A stretch of DNA of 64,000 nt, taken from assembly GCF_052030545.1 (NCBI RefSeq), contig NZ_JBPDIH010000002.1:310001-374000 (forward strand). The letters are read 5' to 3'. A model generated the notes under the pieces. The model ran no database searches and was not told the DNA's origin. It saw only the letters and a program-made list of their open reading frames with translations. This DNA is from CANMXU01 sp052030545. GTDB lineage: Bacteria; Pseudomonadota; Gammaproteobacteria; Enterobacterales; Alteromonadaceae. The position numbers and the translations under genes are program-made. The number at the start of each line of letters is the position of its first letter. The first letter of the stretch is position 1. Shown here piece after piece: positions 33,257-42,341 of this stretch.

Positions 33257-34075
33257 ATGACAATACGAACTTTGAACCCAACTGCAAAAATAGCTGTAAC
33301 GTGCGCTGTCGCTTTTAGCTGTATAAGCCAGCCTGTATTAGCCGAGAGTAATGAAGAACTTGCTAAAAAATTAGCCAACCCAATAGCGAATTTGATCAGT
33401 TTACCTGTGCAAGTTAATTACGATCAAAACATAGGATTAAATGATAAAGGCTCACGTTTCACTACCAACGTTCAACCGGTAATTCCTGTTGATATAAACG
33501 AAGACTGGATCATGATCAGTCGAACAATTTTGCCCATCATTCAACAAAGTGACGTGATTGGCAATTCTAGTCAATCAGGGCTTGGCGATACCACACAAAG
33601 TTTATTCTTTTCACCTAAAGCACCAAGTTCAGGTGGTTGGATCTGGGGCGTTGGCGGTGCATTTTTATTACCAACGGGTACCGATGAAGCACTCACCACA
33701 GATAAGTGGGGTATTGGACCAACAGCCGTAGCGTTAAAACAAAGCGGACCTTGGACCTATGGTGGCTTAACTAACCATATTGTCTCAGTGGCAGGCGATA
33801 GCGACCGAGCAGATATTAACAATACTTTTGTTCAGCCTTTTGTATCTTATACCACTAAAGCGGCAGTTTCTTATTCATTAAATGCAGAAGCGATTTATGA
33901 CTGGGAAAACGACCAGCTTACCTTGCCAATAAACATTAATGTATCAAAAGTCATGCGCTTTGGTAGTCAGTTAATCAACTTAGGTGGCGGCGTTCGCTAT
34001 TATGTTGAAGGTTCTGATACAGGTCCTGAAGGTATCGCTTATCGCTTACAAGCGACTTGGTTATTTCCAAAGTAA
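33257..34075 (+). CDS. Outer-membrane beta-barrel-like protein (transporter-type annotation)
   Basis: A 272-residue exported protein: signal peptide about 1-29 (ending VLAES), then many alternating strands with aromatic ends such as PWTYGGLTNHIVS and the terminal YRLQATWLFPK, typical of an outer membrane beta-barrel. Homologues are often annotated as neuromedin U-like or phenol-degradation MetA-type transporters; transport is not shown. The segment GLGDTTQSLFFSPKAP and GVGGAFLLPTGTD is characteristic of this group. It stands alone and ends at a strong bidirectional terminator. Confidence 0.68.
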   Translation: MTIRTLNPTAKIAVTCAVAFSCISQPVLAESNEELAKKLANPIANLISLPVQVNYDQNIGLNDKGSRFTTNVQPVIPVDINEDWIMISRTILPIIQQSDVIGNSSQSGLGDTTQSLFFSPKAPSSGGWIWGVGGAFLLPTGTDEALTTDKWGIGPTAVALKQSGPWTYGGLTNHIVSVAGDSDRADINNTFVQPFVSYTTKAAVSYSLNAEAIYDWENDQLTLPININVSKVMRFGSQLINLGGGVRYYVEGSDTGPEGIAYRLQATWLFPK

Positions 34076-34121
34076 AGCAATCACTGTGCTTTAAAAAATA
34101 ACGACACTTTAAAAGTTACCA

Positions 34122-34162
34122 AAATAAAACGGGGCTGATAATTTATCAGCCCCGTTTTATTT
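34122..34162. terminator. Bidirectional terminator between the beta-barrel gene and ilvE
   Basis: A near-perfect 18-20 bp dyad with GC core CGGGGCTGATAA / TTATCAGCCCCG and A/T runs on both sides. It lies between two convergent genes and serves both. Confidence 0.92.
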
Positions 34163-34187
34163 AACTTTTATTCTTTAGCAAAAAAGC

Positions 34188-35258
34188 TTACACGTCGATT
34201 GTTTTTACCCAACCAAAACGATCTTCTTTTGTGCCGTACTGAATTCCGGTGAGTTCATCGTACAAGTGCTTAGCCACTTTGCCAGAAACATTGTTGTTAA
34301 TAATATGGTCTTCACCTTTTAAGCATAAATTGCCAACCGGCGAAATTACCGCCGCGGTACCACAACCAAATGCTTCAGTGATTTTTCCTGATTTAATATC
34401 AGCAAGAATTTGCGTAATATCTAAACGCTCTTCACTAACTTCATAACCTAGCGCAGGCGCTAATTTCAAAATTGAATCACGAGTAATGCCAGGTAAAATA
34501 CTGCCGCTAAGTGCTGGAGTAACAATTTTTTTGTTGTCGTAAACAAAACAAATGTTCATCGCGCCAACTTCTTCAATATATTTACCTTCAATGGCGTCTA
34601 ACCAAAGCACTTGTGAATAACCAAGCTTGGCTACTTCTTCAGAAACAAAAAGACTGGCGGCATAGTTACCACCTGTTTTTGCTTCGCCTACGCCACCAAC
34701 AACAGCGCGGCGATAAGTATCAGCGATATAAACGGATACAGGATTAAAGCCTTCTTGGAAATAAGCGCCAGCTGGGCCCACAATAATATAATGACAATAT
34801 GCAGCACTTGCACCTAAACCTAATTTAGAGCTGGTTGCGATCATCGTTGGACGAATATATAACGAAGAGCCTTCTTGGTTTGGCACCCAAGCATGGTCAA
34901 GTTTAATTAATTCAGTCAGCGCTTCTAAATGAAAGTCGACATCAACTTCCGGCATTACCATACGTTTAGCCGAACGGTTAAAGCGCTTAAAGTTTTCTTC
35001 AGGACGGAATAAGTTAATTTTTCCTTCAGGTGTACGGTAGGCTTTTAAACCTTCAAAAATTTCCTGACTATAATGTAAGACGGCTGCAGACGGGTCTAAA
35101 GATAATGCATGGTAAGGACTAATTTCTGCATTGTGCCAACCGTTTTCTGGATCATAGTTTTGGGTAAACATATGATCTGAAAAAGTGCCACCAAAGCTGT
35201 ACTCTTCTGGGCATGAGCCGCGTTTTGAAGGTTCAAGCGCTTTCAATTCAATAGACAT
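34188..35258 (-). CDS. ilvE: Branched-chain amino acid aminotransferase
   Basis: PLP enzyme that interconverts leucine, isoleucine and valine with their 2-oxo acids. At 356 residues it is the longer, BCAT-like type rather than the 309-residue E. coli form. GEAKTGGNYAAS contains the PLP-binding Lys near residue 195; IEEVGAMNICFVYD, LSGSILPGITRDS and FGCGTAAVISPVG are the class IV motifs. A small hairpin (ATGGC/GCCAT) lies in the leader just before an A/G-rich ribosome binding region; no leader peptide rich in Leu/Ile/Val was seen. Confidence 0.93.
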   Translation of the reverse strand: MSIELKALEPSKRGSCPEEYSFGGTFSDHMFTQNYDPENGWHNAEISPYHALSLDPSAAVLHYSQEIFEGLKAYRTPEGKINLFRPEENFKRFNRSAKRMVMPEVDVDFHLEALTELIKLDHAWVPNQEGSSLYIRPTMIATSSKLGLGASAAYCHYIIVGPAGAYFQEGFNPVSVYIADTYRRAVVGGVGEAKTGGNYAASLFVSEEVAKLGYSQVLWLDAIEGKYIEEVGAMNICFVYDNKKIVTPALSGSILPGITRDSILKLAPALGYEVSEERLDITQILADIKSGKITEAFGCGTAAVISPVGNLCLKGEDHIINNNVSGKVAKHLYDELTGIQYGTKEDRFGWVKTIDV

Positions 35259-35687
35259 ATTCTTTTTTTTCTCTCTTTCAAAAGCGAATGGCTTAGCGCC
35301 ATCACATATTATTTTGTCAATGGTTTAGAGCATATTGATCTTTGGTGTATATTTTGGCAGCACAAAGGTCCAGATGCTCTAGTTAAGTTAACCCGTCAAT
35401 CGCATAAAAGATAAACAGTACTCTTGGTCGCTGCGATGATGAAGACAAGCAGTATAACAACATTATTAACGTTTTAAGAGAGAAAAACCGTCGTAATAAA
35501 GCAATTTATTTGTATTTTTTATCAACAGAAATTCACTTGAACTGTTGACGCTAAATTTTGTCAACTATAGCACTAACTGTGCAGCTCAACTTTATCGACT
35601 TTTGTCGCTGTTTCAGTTTGATTAAACTGTATATAGTGTCACATAAAAATTTACGGCTTATCCGTTAATCTTATTTTAGGAGTTTTA
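35259..35687. other. Intergenic region between ilvE and the M20 dipeptidase gene
   Basis: This 429-bp divergent gap holds a 56-bp imperfect palindrome (35326-35381) that recurs at 47312, a GTTGAC-N10-GTCAAC dyad (35542-35563) and a CAGTTT-gatt-AAACTG dyad (35614-35629) close to a TATAGT box. No reading frame of note was found. Confidence 0.5.
35326..35381. repeat. MITE- or REP-like imperfect palindrome, copy 1
   Basis: A 56-bp element with ends TAGAGCAT and ATGCTCTA. The left 19 nt and the reverse complement of the right end share TAGAGCATnTnGAnCTTTG. The left arm is repeated at 47313 with 2 mismatches in 19. It has no coding capacity. Confidence 0.5.
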
Positions 35688-37193
35688 GTGTTTAAATATA
35701 TTATTCATATCAGCTTAATGTTGATCTTAGCGTTTTCAGCTGCGGCCAAGCAACCGAGTACAGTTGCTACCAACACTGCAGCCTACGCTGAATCTACTTA
35801 TCAACAAGCTATGATCGACAGCCTTGCGCAATTGGTAAAGTACAATACGGTTGCGGTAAAAGATCTACCTTCACCTAAAAACCCTGAACATATTGCTTTT
35901 AAAGCTGAATTAAAAAAACAAGCAACCACATTAGGCTTTGATTTTACTGACCACGGCTATTTAGTGGTTATTGGCCTTGGCGATAGCGAAGAAAGAGTGG
36001 GCATTATTACGCATGGTGACGTGCAGCCGGTGAATGAAAGTAAATGGCAAAAATCGCCATTTGAATTAGACCGAACCTCAGAGCCAGGCAAGTTAATTGC
36101 TCGCGGCACTGAAGATGATAAAGGGCCAATCGTCTCAGCCTTGTATGCGATGAAAGCGATAAAAGATAAAAATATCGCGTTAAAAAAACGACTTGAATTG
36201 TACATTTACATGGCTGAAGAGTCTGATTGGCAACCGCTGCGCGACTTTGTAAAACAACACGATTTACCACAAACGAATATCACACTTGATGCTGAATACC
36301 CAGTCGTTACCGCCGAAAAAGGTTATGGCACCATTAGCGTAAGTTTTGCTAATGCACAGGTTATGTCAAAGCATGCTTATATTAGTCGTTTTACCGGTGG
36401 CGCATTTGCCAGCCAAATTCCTGAAGATGCAAAAGTTGTGATCAGCAATGCCAATTATGGCTTGTTAGAAAAACTGATAGCGAGAATGACCCAATTCCCA
36501 GAAGTGAGCTTCGATCTGAACATGGTCGATACTGATCTCACCATTACCGCCCTCGGTAAATCAGCTCATTCTTCAAAACCTGAGTATGGCGTTAATGCCA
36601 TCACACATATTGCGAATTTACTCGCTTTTGAGCGCTGGCCAAATAATGCTGAAGGCGCGTTAGTTAATTTTATTAATGATAACTTAGGCATAGGTTTATA
36701 CGGTGAAAAGTTTGGAGATATCGCTTACCAAGACGACTTTATGGGGAGAATGACCGTCTCTGCAACGTTATTAAAACAAGTTGAACAAGGTATTGAACTG
36801 ACGATAAATGTTCGTCGACCACAAGGCAAAACAGCAGAGCAACTTACCGATGAAATTAATGCCGCGATTATTAACTGGCAAAGTAAACATAAAGTCAGTT
36901 TACTAGCTAGCCATAATAAAATTGGCGATCCTTGGCTATTAACCGATGCGCCGCACATTCCAACCTTGCTCTCCGTATTTTCTCATTACACAGGGATTGA
37001 AAATGCTCAACCAATTGCCATTGGTGGCGGCACCAATTCCCGTTTATTTCCAAATGCAGTAAGTTTTGGTCCGTCAATGCCAAATGTTGCATACACTGGG
37101 CATTCGGAATATGAATTTATTACCATGGAACAGTTTGTTTTAAACTTAAAAATGTATACCGCAGTCTTGGTTGAGTTAGCGAGTAAAAACTAA
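35688..37193 (+). CDS. Secreted M20 family dipeptidase (PepV-like)
   Basis: A 501-residue metallopeptidase with a signal peptide (about 1-20, ending FSAAAK), so probably periplasmic. The two-zinc M20 site is intact: HGDVQPV near residue 109, EDDKGP (metal Asp) near 142, MAEES (catalytic Glu and metal Glu) near 175, DAEYPV and a final TGHSEYE His near 473. It is related to PepV/Xaa-His dipeptidases and likely hydrolyses short peptides. The start is a GTG with AGGAG 6 bp before it. No partner transporter lies beside it. Confidence 0.88.
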   Translation: MFKYIIHISLMLILAFSAAAKQPSTVATNTAAYAESTYQQAMIDSLAQLVKYNTVAVKDLPSPKNPEHIAFKAELKKQATTLGFDFTDHGYLVVIGLGDSEERVGIITHGDVQPVNESKWQKSPFELDRTSEPGKLIARGTEDDKGPIVSALYAMKAIKDKNIALKKRLELYIYMAEESDWQPLRDFVKQHDLPQTNITLDAEYPVVTAEKGYGTISVSFANAQVMSKHAYISRFTGGAFASQIPEDAKVVISNANYGLLEKLIARMTQFPEVSFDLNMVDTDLTITALGKSAHSSKPEYGVNAITHIANLLAFERWPNNAEGALVNFINDNLGIGLYGEKFGDIAYQDDFMGRMTVSATLLKQVEQGIELTINVRRPQGKTAEQLTDEINAAIINWQSKHKVSLLASHNKIGDPWLLTDAPHIPTLLSVFSHYTGIENAQPIAIGGGTNSRLFPNAVSFGPSMPNVAYTGHSEYEFITMEQFVLNLKMYTAVLVELASKN

Positions 37194-37220
37194 TCTTTGT
37201 CTAGACTTGTAGCAATAAAT

Positions 37221-37254
37221 AAAAAAACCAGCAACTGACATTGCTGGTTTTTTA
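37221..37254. terminator. Bidirectional terminator between the M20 gene and btuB
   Basis: AAAACCAGCAA and TTGCTGGTTTT arms with a 6-nt loop, flanked by A and T runs. It lies between two convergent stops. Confidence 0.92.
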
Positions 37255-37296
37255 TTGTTTTTTGCTTCTATCTAAGCGAATAAAACACTAATTTTT

Positions 37297-39132
37297 TTAG
37301 AAAGTATACGTACCGGTCAACTGAAAGTTAGTTCCGTCAGCGGTATAATTGGTTGCTGTTTCATACTCTTTGTCAAACAAGTTATTGATCTTAGCGATTA
37401 CCAGTAAATTCTCAGTTGCTTGGTAATCAACTGAAACGTCAAGGGTAATATACTTTTCTAACGTTGCGCCACTAGAGTCAAGACTAGAACCACGGTAATT
37501 CAACGCACCATTGGCTTTTAGGTCTTGCCATTGGTAACTGGCAGTATAATTAGCGGTTACTTTCGGACGACGATGCAATTGCTCACCGGTTTGTTTATCT
37601 TCAGTGCGAGTGTAAGCTAAAGCGACTTTTTGAGAGAAATCGTCAATATCTACTCGTAAGGTAGCTTCTGCACCTTCAATACCCGCTTTAGCGATATTGG
37701 CAGGTTTCCAGTTACCGCTGGCATCAGGCGCCCACGCAATTAAGTTTTCTACATCAGAGTTGTAAACCGCAAATTCAAAAGCGCCATTTTCAAACTGGTT
37801 TTTAACTAAAAATTCAGTACTTTCAATGCTTTCAGGTAATAAATCTGGGTTACCTTGACCAGGCCAATATAAATCGTTAAATGTTGGCGCTTTAAAGCCA
37901 GTACCTCGGTTTAAACTCACTAATAAATTTTCATCGACTTGATAGCCAAATGACACGTTATAAGTATTCTCACCACTTAAGCCAGATACTTCATCACGAC
38001 GTACCGCACCTTCAAATAAAAATTGTGCCATTTGATGGCGTGCTTGTACAAATGCCGCACGCGTAATGCGCTCGTCTTTGTCCCAGCTGCTGTTGTTACC
38101 AGAGACTTGCTCATCATACCAATCAAAACCCGCGGTTAAGCTAGAAGCATCGCTAAAGCTATACTGACTCACTAATGAAAATTGGTCACGTTCAGTAGCA
38201 ATAAAAGCAGCATCGTCTTTTTGGCCTGAAATGAAGTTAGCGCCTTCGTCTTGGCTAGTTGATAAAGATACTTCGGTGAAGAAATTTTCAACTTGGTATT
38301 GGCTGCCTACTTTTATCGAGTAGTTTTCATAGTCTTGTTCATTAGCGCCACCCCATTTAGGATCGTACTCTGAACCACCTTCTTCATAGCGAGAGACTAA
38401 CTGAAACGATAATTCTTCAGATACTTGGCTTTTACCCACTAAACCAACTGAACGACGGTCGTAACCATCATCATCATCTTCATAAGTATTCGCGGTAAAA
38501 CCGTCACTTTCTTCCATTGAAGCTGATAAGGTCAATGAGTGTTGCTCGTTGCCTAAACCTACTGCTCCTTCTGTTTTCCAAAAGCCATGGCTTCCCGTAC
38601 CCGCCGAGACATAACCTTCACCTGAGGTAAGTTGCTTGGTAAATATTTGAATAACACCGCCAATTGCATCAGAACCCCAAAGCGCTGCACGCGGCCCTTT
38701 AACAATCTCAATACGCTCAATTAAACCAATAGACATCGCAGCAAAGTTAGTTGTGCCTAAAGTTGCAGAGCCGACACGCACGCCATCAACTAATACCAAG
38801 GTATGATCACTGTTAGTTCCGCGCATAAATACTGAGCTAGCTTGCCCAGCGCCGCCTTGGCTGACCACACTAATACCAGCAATAGTTTCTAATAAATCAG
38901 TAATATTTTGTGGTTGAATAAACTCAATATCTTGCTGAGAAATAACCTCAGTTGCCGATAACGACAAGAATTTATCTTGTTGCGTACGGTTTGCCGTTAC
39001 CACAATATTTTCCATATCGTCTGTAGGCGTTGGAGCAGCTAATGCTGCACTTGAAAATACTACACTTGTTAATGCCAAATAAATTGGCGATTTTTTCATT
39101 TTTTTAGTTTGTACTAATTGTTTAGTTGTCAT
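37297..39132 (-). CDS. btuB: TonB-dependent cobalamin receptor BtuB
   Basis: Outer membrane receptor that imports corrinoids with TonB energy. The 611-residue protein has a signal peptide (about 1-32, ending AALAAP), a TonB box ENIVVTA, the plug domain (GGAGQASSVFMRG, VLVDGVR, IEIVKGPRAALWGSDAIGGVI) and a 22-strand-type barrel that ends in the expected aromatic residue (QLTGTYTF). A cobalamin riboswitch precedes it and the B12 salvage operon is just upstream, which makes BtuB much more likely than a generic siderophore receptor. Length matches E. coli BtuB (614). Confidence 0.93.
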   Translation of the reverse strand: MTTKQLVQTKKMKKSPIYLALTSVVFSSAALAAPTPTDDMENIVVTANRTQQDKFLSLSATEVISQQDIEFIQPQNITDLLETIAGISVVSQGGAGQASSVFMRGTNSDHTLVLVDGVRVGSATLGTTNFAAMSIGLIERIEIVKGPRAALWGSDAIGGVIQIFTKQLTSGEGYVSAGTGSHGFWKTEGAVGLGNEQHSLTLSASMEESDGFTANTYEDDDDGYDRRSVGLVGKSQVSEELSFQLVSRYEEGGSEYDPKWGGANEQDYENYSIKVGSQYQVENFFTEVSLSTSQDEGANFISGQKDDAAFIATERDQFSLVSQYSFSDASSLTAGFDWYDEQVSGNNSSWDKDERITRAAFVQARHQMAQFLFEGAVRRDEVSGLSGENTYNVSFGYQVDENLLVSLNRGTGFKAPTFNDLYWPGQGNPDLLPESIESTEFLVKNQFENGAFEFAVYNSDVENLIAWAPDASGNWKPANIAKAGIEGAEATLRVDIDDFSQKVALAYTRTEDKQTGEQLHRRPKVTANYTASYQWQDLKANGALNYRGSSLDSSGATLEKYITLDVSVDYQATENLLVIAKINNLFDKEYETATNYTADGTNFQLTGTYTF

Positions 39133-39145
39133 ATTACCTCGTCTT

Positions 39146-39164
39146 AAAGTGCCCTCCGCACTTT
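39146..39164 (-). promoter_or_regulatory. Hairpin next to the btuB start, possible riboswitch expression platform
   Basis: Minus-strand AAAGTGC-ggagg-GCACTTT forms a 7-bp stem whose loop is GGAGG, 14 nt before the ATG at 39132. There is no T run, so control would be at translation. A second GAGG site lies closer to the ATG outside the hairpin. Confidence 0.45.
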
Positions 39165-39312
39165 ATTGATCACCAGAAATTAAACACTGGCGATAATGAA
39201 GCAAGCTGTAGGCTGTCGGACTTATGCTCTCGATCAAGCAATTACCGTTGCGGGGGCAGTAGCAAATTTTCATTGCTTTCCCCTAAAGCTCGCCAAATAA
39301 AAGCAGAGTATT
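39165..39312 (-). ncRNA. Cobalamin riboswitch upstream of btuB
   Basis: The minus strand shows the conserved aptamer parts in order: GGGGAAAGC, then ACTGCCCCCGCAACGGTAA (around 39243-39260), then the B12-box-like AAGTCCGACAGCCTAC (39205-39223), followed by arms that close the element (GCCAGTG...CTGGTGATC). This is the standard layout for the adenosylcobalamin riboswitch, and btuB follows directly. End points are approximate. Confidence 0.9.
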
Positions 39313-39349
39313 TCTGCTCGTTACGTTTTAATGCACTCTCTATTAGCTT

Positions 39350-40210
39350 TTAGCGATGCGCATCAATTTTTTCACACATATCTTCAACACCCGATAATAA
39401 CCGTGTACTAAATCTATGCAGCAAATCTGCATTGACGTGAACAAAATGATTATTTTTCACGGCTGGAATTTCAGGCCATTGTTGCCAATTAACCACAGGT
39501 TGCACTTTTTTCGATTTTTCGTCTGGAATAATAATGATCTCTGGTTGAGCAACAATGACGTTTTCAATACCCACTTTTGGATATTGCGTTGGATTTTCAC
39601 CAAAAACATTATCCCCCTGACAAATACCAAGCAGCTGACTCAACCAGGTGTCGTCGTTAATTGTCATCATAGGTTCAGGCCACAATTGGTAAAAAACCTT
39701 AGTTGAGCTTTTTCCGACTTGGCTGGTGCGAATTTGCTGTAACTTTTGCTCAAAGTGCTGCGCGACTTTTTTTGCTTGCTCTTCACGCGCGGTTAACTCG
39801 CCAAAATAGCGTATTTCTTTGGCGACATCTGCTACATTTTTAGGGTGGCTAAAAACCACGTTTAAGCCTAAACGCTGCATTTGTTCAATATCGCTTTGCT
39901 GATTACCTGTCGTCCAAGCAATCACTAAATCAGGTTTTAGCGCCAATATTTTTTCCATTTTTACGCCATGGTAACCACCAACACGTTCAATACTCAGCGC
40001 CTCCTCGGGAAAGTCTGAATACTCAACTGCGCCAACTATTTGTTTGCCTGCGCCAATATCAAACAGCATTTCAACAATATGAGGCGCCATGGCAATAATG
40101 CGCATATTTTGCTTTTGCTCATCACTGTCATTATCACCTGCGTGAACACTAGCAACCTGACTCACCAACAATAACGCGGTAAACACTATCGAGTTAAAAA
40201 CTTTATTCAT
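39350..40210 (-). CDS. btuF: BtuF, periplasmic cobalamin-binding protein
   Basis: Periplasmic class III solute-binding protein that delivers vitamin B12 to BtuCD. The 286-residue product has a signal peptide (about 1-24, ending SVHAG), then RIIAMAPHIVEMLFDIGAG at the start of the first lobe, the VEYSDFPEEA segment, VGGYHGVKMEKILALKPDLVIAW, and a second lobe with QLWPEPMMTIND. It is the last gene of the operon and overlaps cobQ by 4 bp. The protein could bind cobinamide as well; iron chelates are unlikely given the context. Confidence 0.9.
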   Translation of the reverse strand: MNKVFNSIVFTALLLVSQVASVHAGDNDSDEQKQNMRIIAMAPHIVEMLFDIGAGKQIVGAVEYSDFPEEALSIERVGGYHGVKMEKILALKPDLVIAWTTGNQQSDIEQMQRLGLNVVFSHPKNVADVAKEIRYFGELTAREEQAKKVAQHFEQKLQQIRTSQVGKSSTKVFYQLWPEPMMTINDDTWLSQLLGICQGDNVFGENPTQYPKVGIENVIVAQPEIIIIPDEKSKKVQPVVNWQQWPEIPAVKNNHFVHVNADLLHRFSTRLLSGVEDMCEKIDAHR

Positions 40211-41763
40211 ATCGGTGCCTTTTTTAATAGTGACTTATTTAATGTACCTTGTTGAATCACTTCGGTAATTTTTTCAATATCAAGGTATTGCTGACAAACA
40301 CTGGCTAAACGCTCAAGCTGAATTTCACGATGTTCATCAAGGTCAATATGCTCGGTTATGCCATTATCTTTATCTACCCAATGTAAAATAAGCTCAGTAG
40401 CTTCGCGGCTATCAAACAGTCCATGCAAATAAGTTCCAATAATTTGCCCGTCTTGCGATACAACACCATCGGTCGTTAAGTTATCCGCGTCACATGCAGT
40501 GTCGACACTTAATTGAAGCTCGCTCAGCAGTGGCGAAGCTAATGCAGCACCTGAAGAACGTCCACAATGAATTTCATAACCTTTCACCTGACATGATTTG
40601 CCGGCTACGGTCATGGTGGCATGCGCCTTTGTTAAGGTTTTATCCGCGCTTAACACGGTAGTGATATCTAAAAAGCCTAAACCATCAACCCCCACTTTTG
40701 CCTGCGTTGAACTCGACTCAATACCTAAAGGGTCGAAAATTTTATTGCCCAACATTTGATAGCCACCACAAATACCAAGTACTTTGCCGCCGTAACGTAA
40801 ATGGCGCTGAATTTGCTCTTGCCATCCTTGGGCTTTAACAAAGGCTAAATCCTCAATAACATTTTTGCTGCCGGGTAAAATAATTAAGTCACAATCGGGT
40901 ATGCGCTCGCCTACGCGCACATAAGTTAAGTTGATATGCTGATGCAGCCTTAACGCGTCAAAATCGGTATGATTACTAATATGAGGTAATAACGGCACCG
41001 CAATATTGATAATGCGCGCATCCGACTCTGTGGTAAGTTTATTATCGATGGCAATAGCATCTTCAGCATCAAGCGCTAAATCGTGCAAATACGGTAAAAC
41101 GCCAAGAACCGGCTTACCGGTTTTTTCTTCTAGCCAATCAAGGCCTGATTCAAGCAATTTAATATCACCGCGAAAGCGGTTAATCACAAAACCTTTTACC
41201 CGTGCTTGTTCACTTTCACTAAGTAGCGCGAGTGTACCAACTAAGTGCGCAAAAACGCCGCCTTTGTCGATATCTGCAACTAAAATAACAGGACAATCAA
41301 CCGCTTCAGCGTAACCCATATTGGCGATATCATTAGCACGCAAATTAATTTCAGCCGGGCTGCCTGCGCCTTCCACCATCAAGACATTAAAATCATTAGC
41401 CAAACGCTGGTGTGAGGTGAGTACCGCATCCATCGCCACTTTTTTATAGTCGTGGTAACTATCTGCTTCCATGTTTGAAATGGCTTTACCATGCACTATC
41501 ACTTGCGCGCCAGTATCGCTGTTAGGCTTTAATAATATCGGGTTAAAATCAACGCGAAGCGGCGTTTTTGCAGCAATGGCTTGTAAGGCTTGAGCGCGAC
41601 CAATTTCACCACCATCACTGGTCACAGCACTATTAAGCGCCATATTTTGCGGCTTAAATGGCGCAACCTTATAACCTAAATTAACAAAGACTCGGCACAG
41701 ACCAGCAACTAAAGTACTTTTACCGGCATCAGACGTGGTGCCTTGCACCATTAAGGTTTTCAT
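40207..41763 (-). CDS. cobQ: Adenosylcobyric acid synthase (glutamine-hydrolysing)
   Basis: CobQ (CbiP) amidates four carboxylates of adenosylcobyrinic acid a,c-diamide using glutamine and ATP. The 518-residue protein has the N-terminal dethiobiotin-synthetase-like NTPase domain (MVQGTTSDAGKSTLVAGL) and a C-terminal class I-type glutaminase with GICGGYQMLG (Cys) and GTYLHGLFDS (His). Length is standard. It overlaps cobU and btuF by 4 bp each. Its presence next to salvage genes without cbiB in the window is noted separately. Confidence 0.94.
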   Translation of the reverse strand: MKTLMVQGTTSDAGKSTLVAGLCRVFVNLGYKVAPFKPQNMALNSAVTSDGGEIGRAQALQAIAAKTPLRVDFNPILLKPNSDTGAQVIVHGKAISNMEADSYHDYKKVAMDAVLTSHQRLANDFNVLMVEGAGSPAEINLRANDIANMGYAEAVDCPVILVADIDKGGVFAHLVGTLALLSESEQARVKGFVINRFRGDIKLLESGLDWLEEKTGKPVLGVLPYLHDLALDAEDAIAIDNKLTTESDARIINIAVPLLPHISNHTDFDALRLHQHINLTYVRVGERIPDCDLIILPGSKNVIEDLAFVKAQGWQEQIQRHLRYGGKVLGICGGYQMLGNKIFDPLGIESSSTQAKVGVDGLGFLDITTVLSADKTLTKAHATMTVAGKSCQVKGYEIHCGRSSGAALASPLLSELQLSVDTACDADNLTTDGVVSQDGQIIGTYLHGLFDSREATELILHWVDKDNGITEHIDLDEHREIQLERLASVCQQYLDIEKITEVIQQGTLNKSLLKKAPI

Positions 41764-42341
41764 GGATTCATCTCAGTATTTGCATCATTTTTTAGCGTCA
41801 GTGGTAAACCCGCCATAATAAAATCAACGTGGCTGGCAATTTTGCCAATGTCTTGATGAAGCCAACCGGCTTGGTCAACAAAATCACGCGCAAGATCGCC
41901 AAGTGGCACTATGCCATGTCCTACTTCATTACTGACTAAAATCAAGGTTTTCTCTGTTGAATGCGACAAGCGTTCAAGCAATTGCAACAATGCCGCTTTT
42001 TCTTGCTGCCATAAATCAAGCGCGCCTTTGCATAAACAATTACTGAGCCACAACGTTAAACAGTCAACCAACACACAATCGCTATCGTTAAAAGCTTGTT
42101 CAATTGAGAAAGCTAATGCTAAAGGCGATTCCACTAACTGCCATGATTTAGCAAGCTCATCTTGGGATCTTTGCGCTTGGTGCATGTCAATGCGCTGCTG
42201 CATTTCATCATCACCGCGTTCAGCTGTGGCGATATAAGTGACTTGTTCAGCACCACTTTGTTGGCTTTGACGGGCGATTTGCTCGGCAAAACGACTTTTA
42301 CCAGAACGTGCGCCACCTAAAACTAAATGTATATTGTTCAT
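41760..42341 (-). CDS. cobU: Adenosylcobinamide kinase / GTP:AdoCbi-P guanylyltransferase
   Basis: Bifunctional enzyme that phosphorylates adenosylcobinamide and converts it to AdoCbi-GDP. The 193-residue protein has the P-loop VLGGARSGKSRFAE at the N-terminus, ATAERGDDEMQQRIDMHQAQR (with the guanylated His), the DCLTLWLSN motif and LVSNEVGHGIVP. All family motifs are intact. It is coupled to cobS and cobQ by ATGA overlaps. Confidence 0.95.
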   Translation of the reverse strand: MNNIHLVLGGARSGKSRFAEQIARQSQQSGAEQVTYIATAERGDDEMQQRIDMHQAQRSQDELAKSWQLVESPLALAFSIEQAFNDSDCVLVDCLTLWLSNCLCKGALDLWQQEKAALLQLLERLSHSTEKTLILVSNEVGHGIVPLGDLARDFVDQAGWLHQDIGKIASHVDFIMAGLPLTLKNDANTEMNP

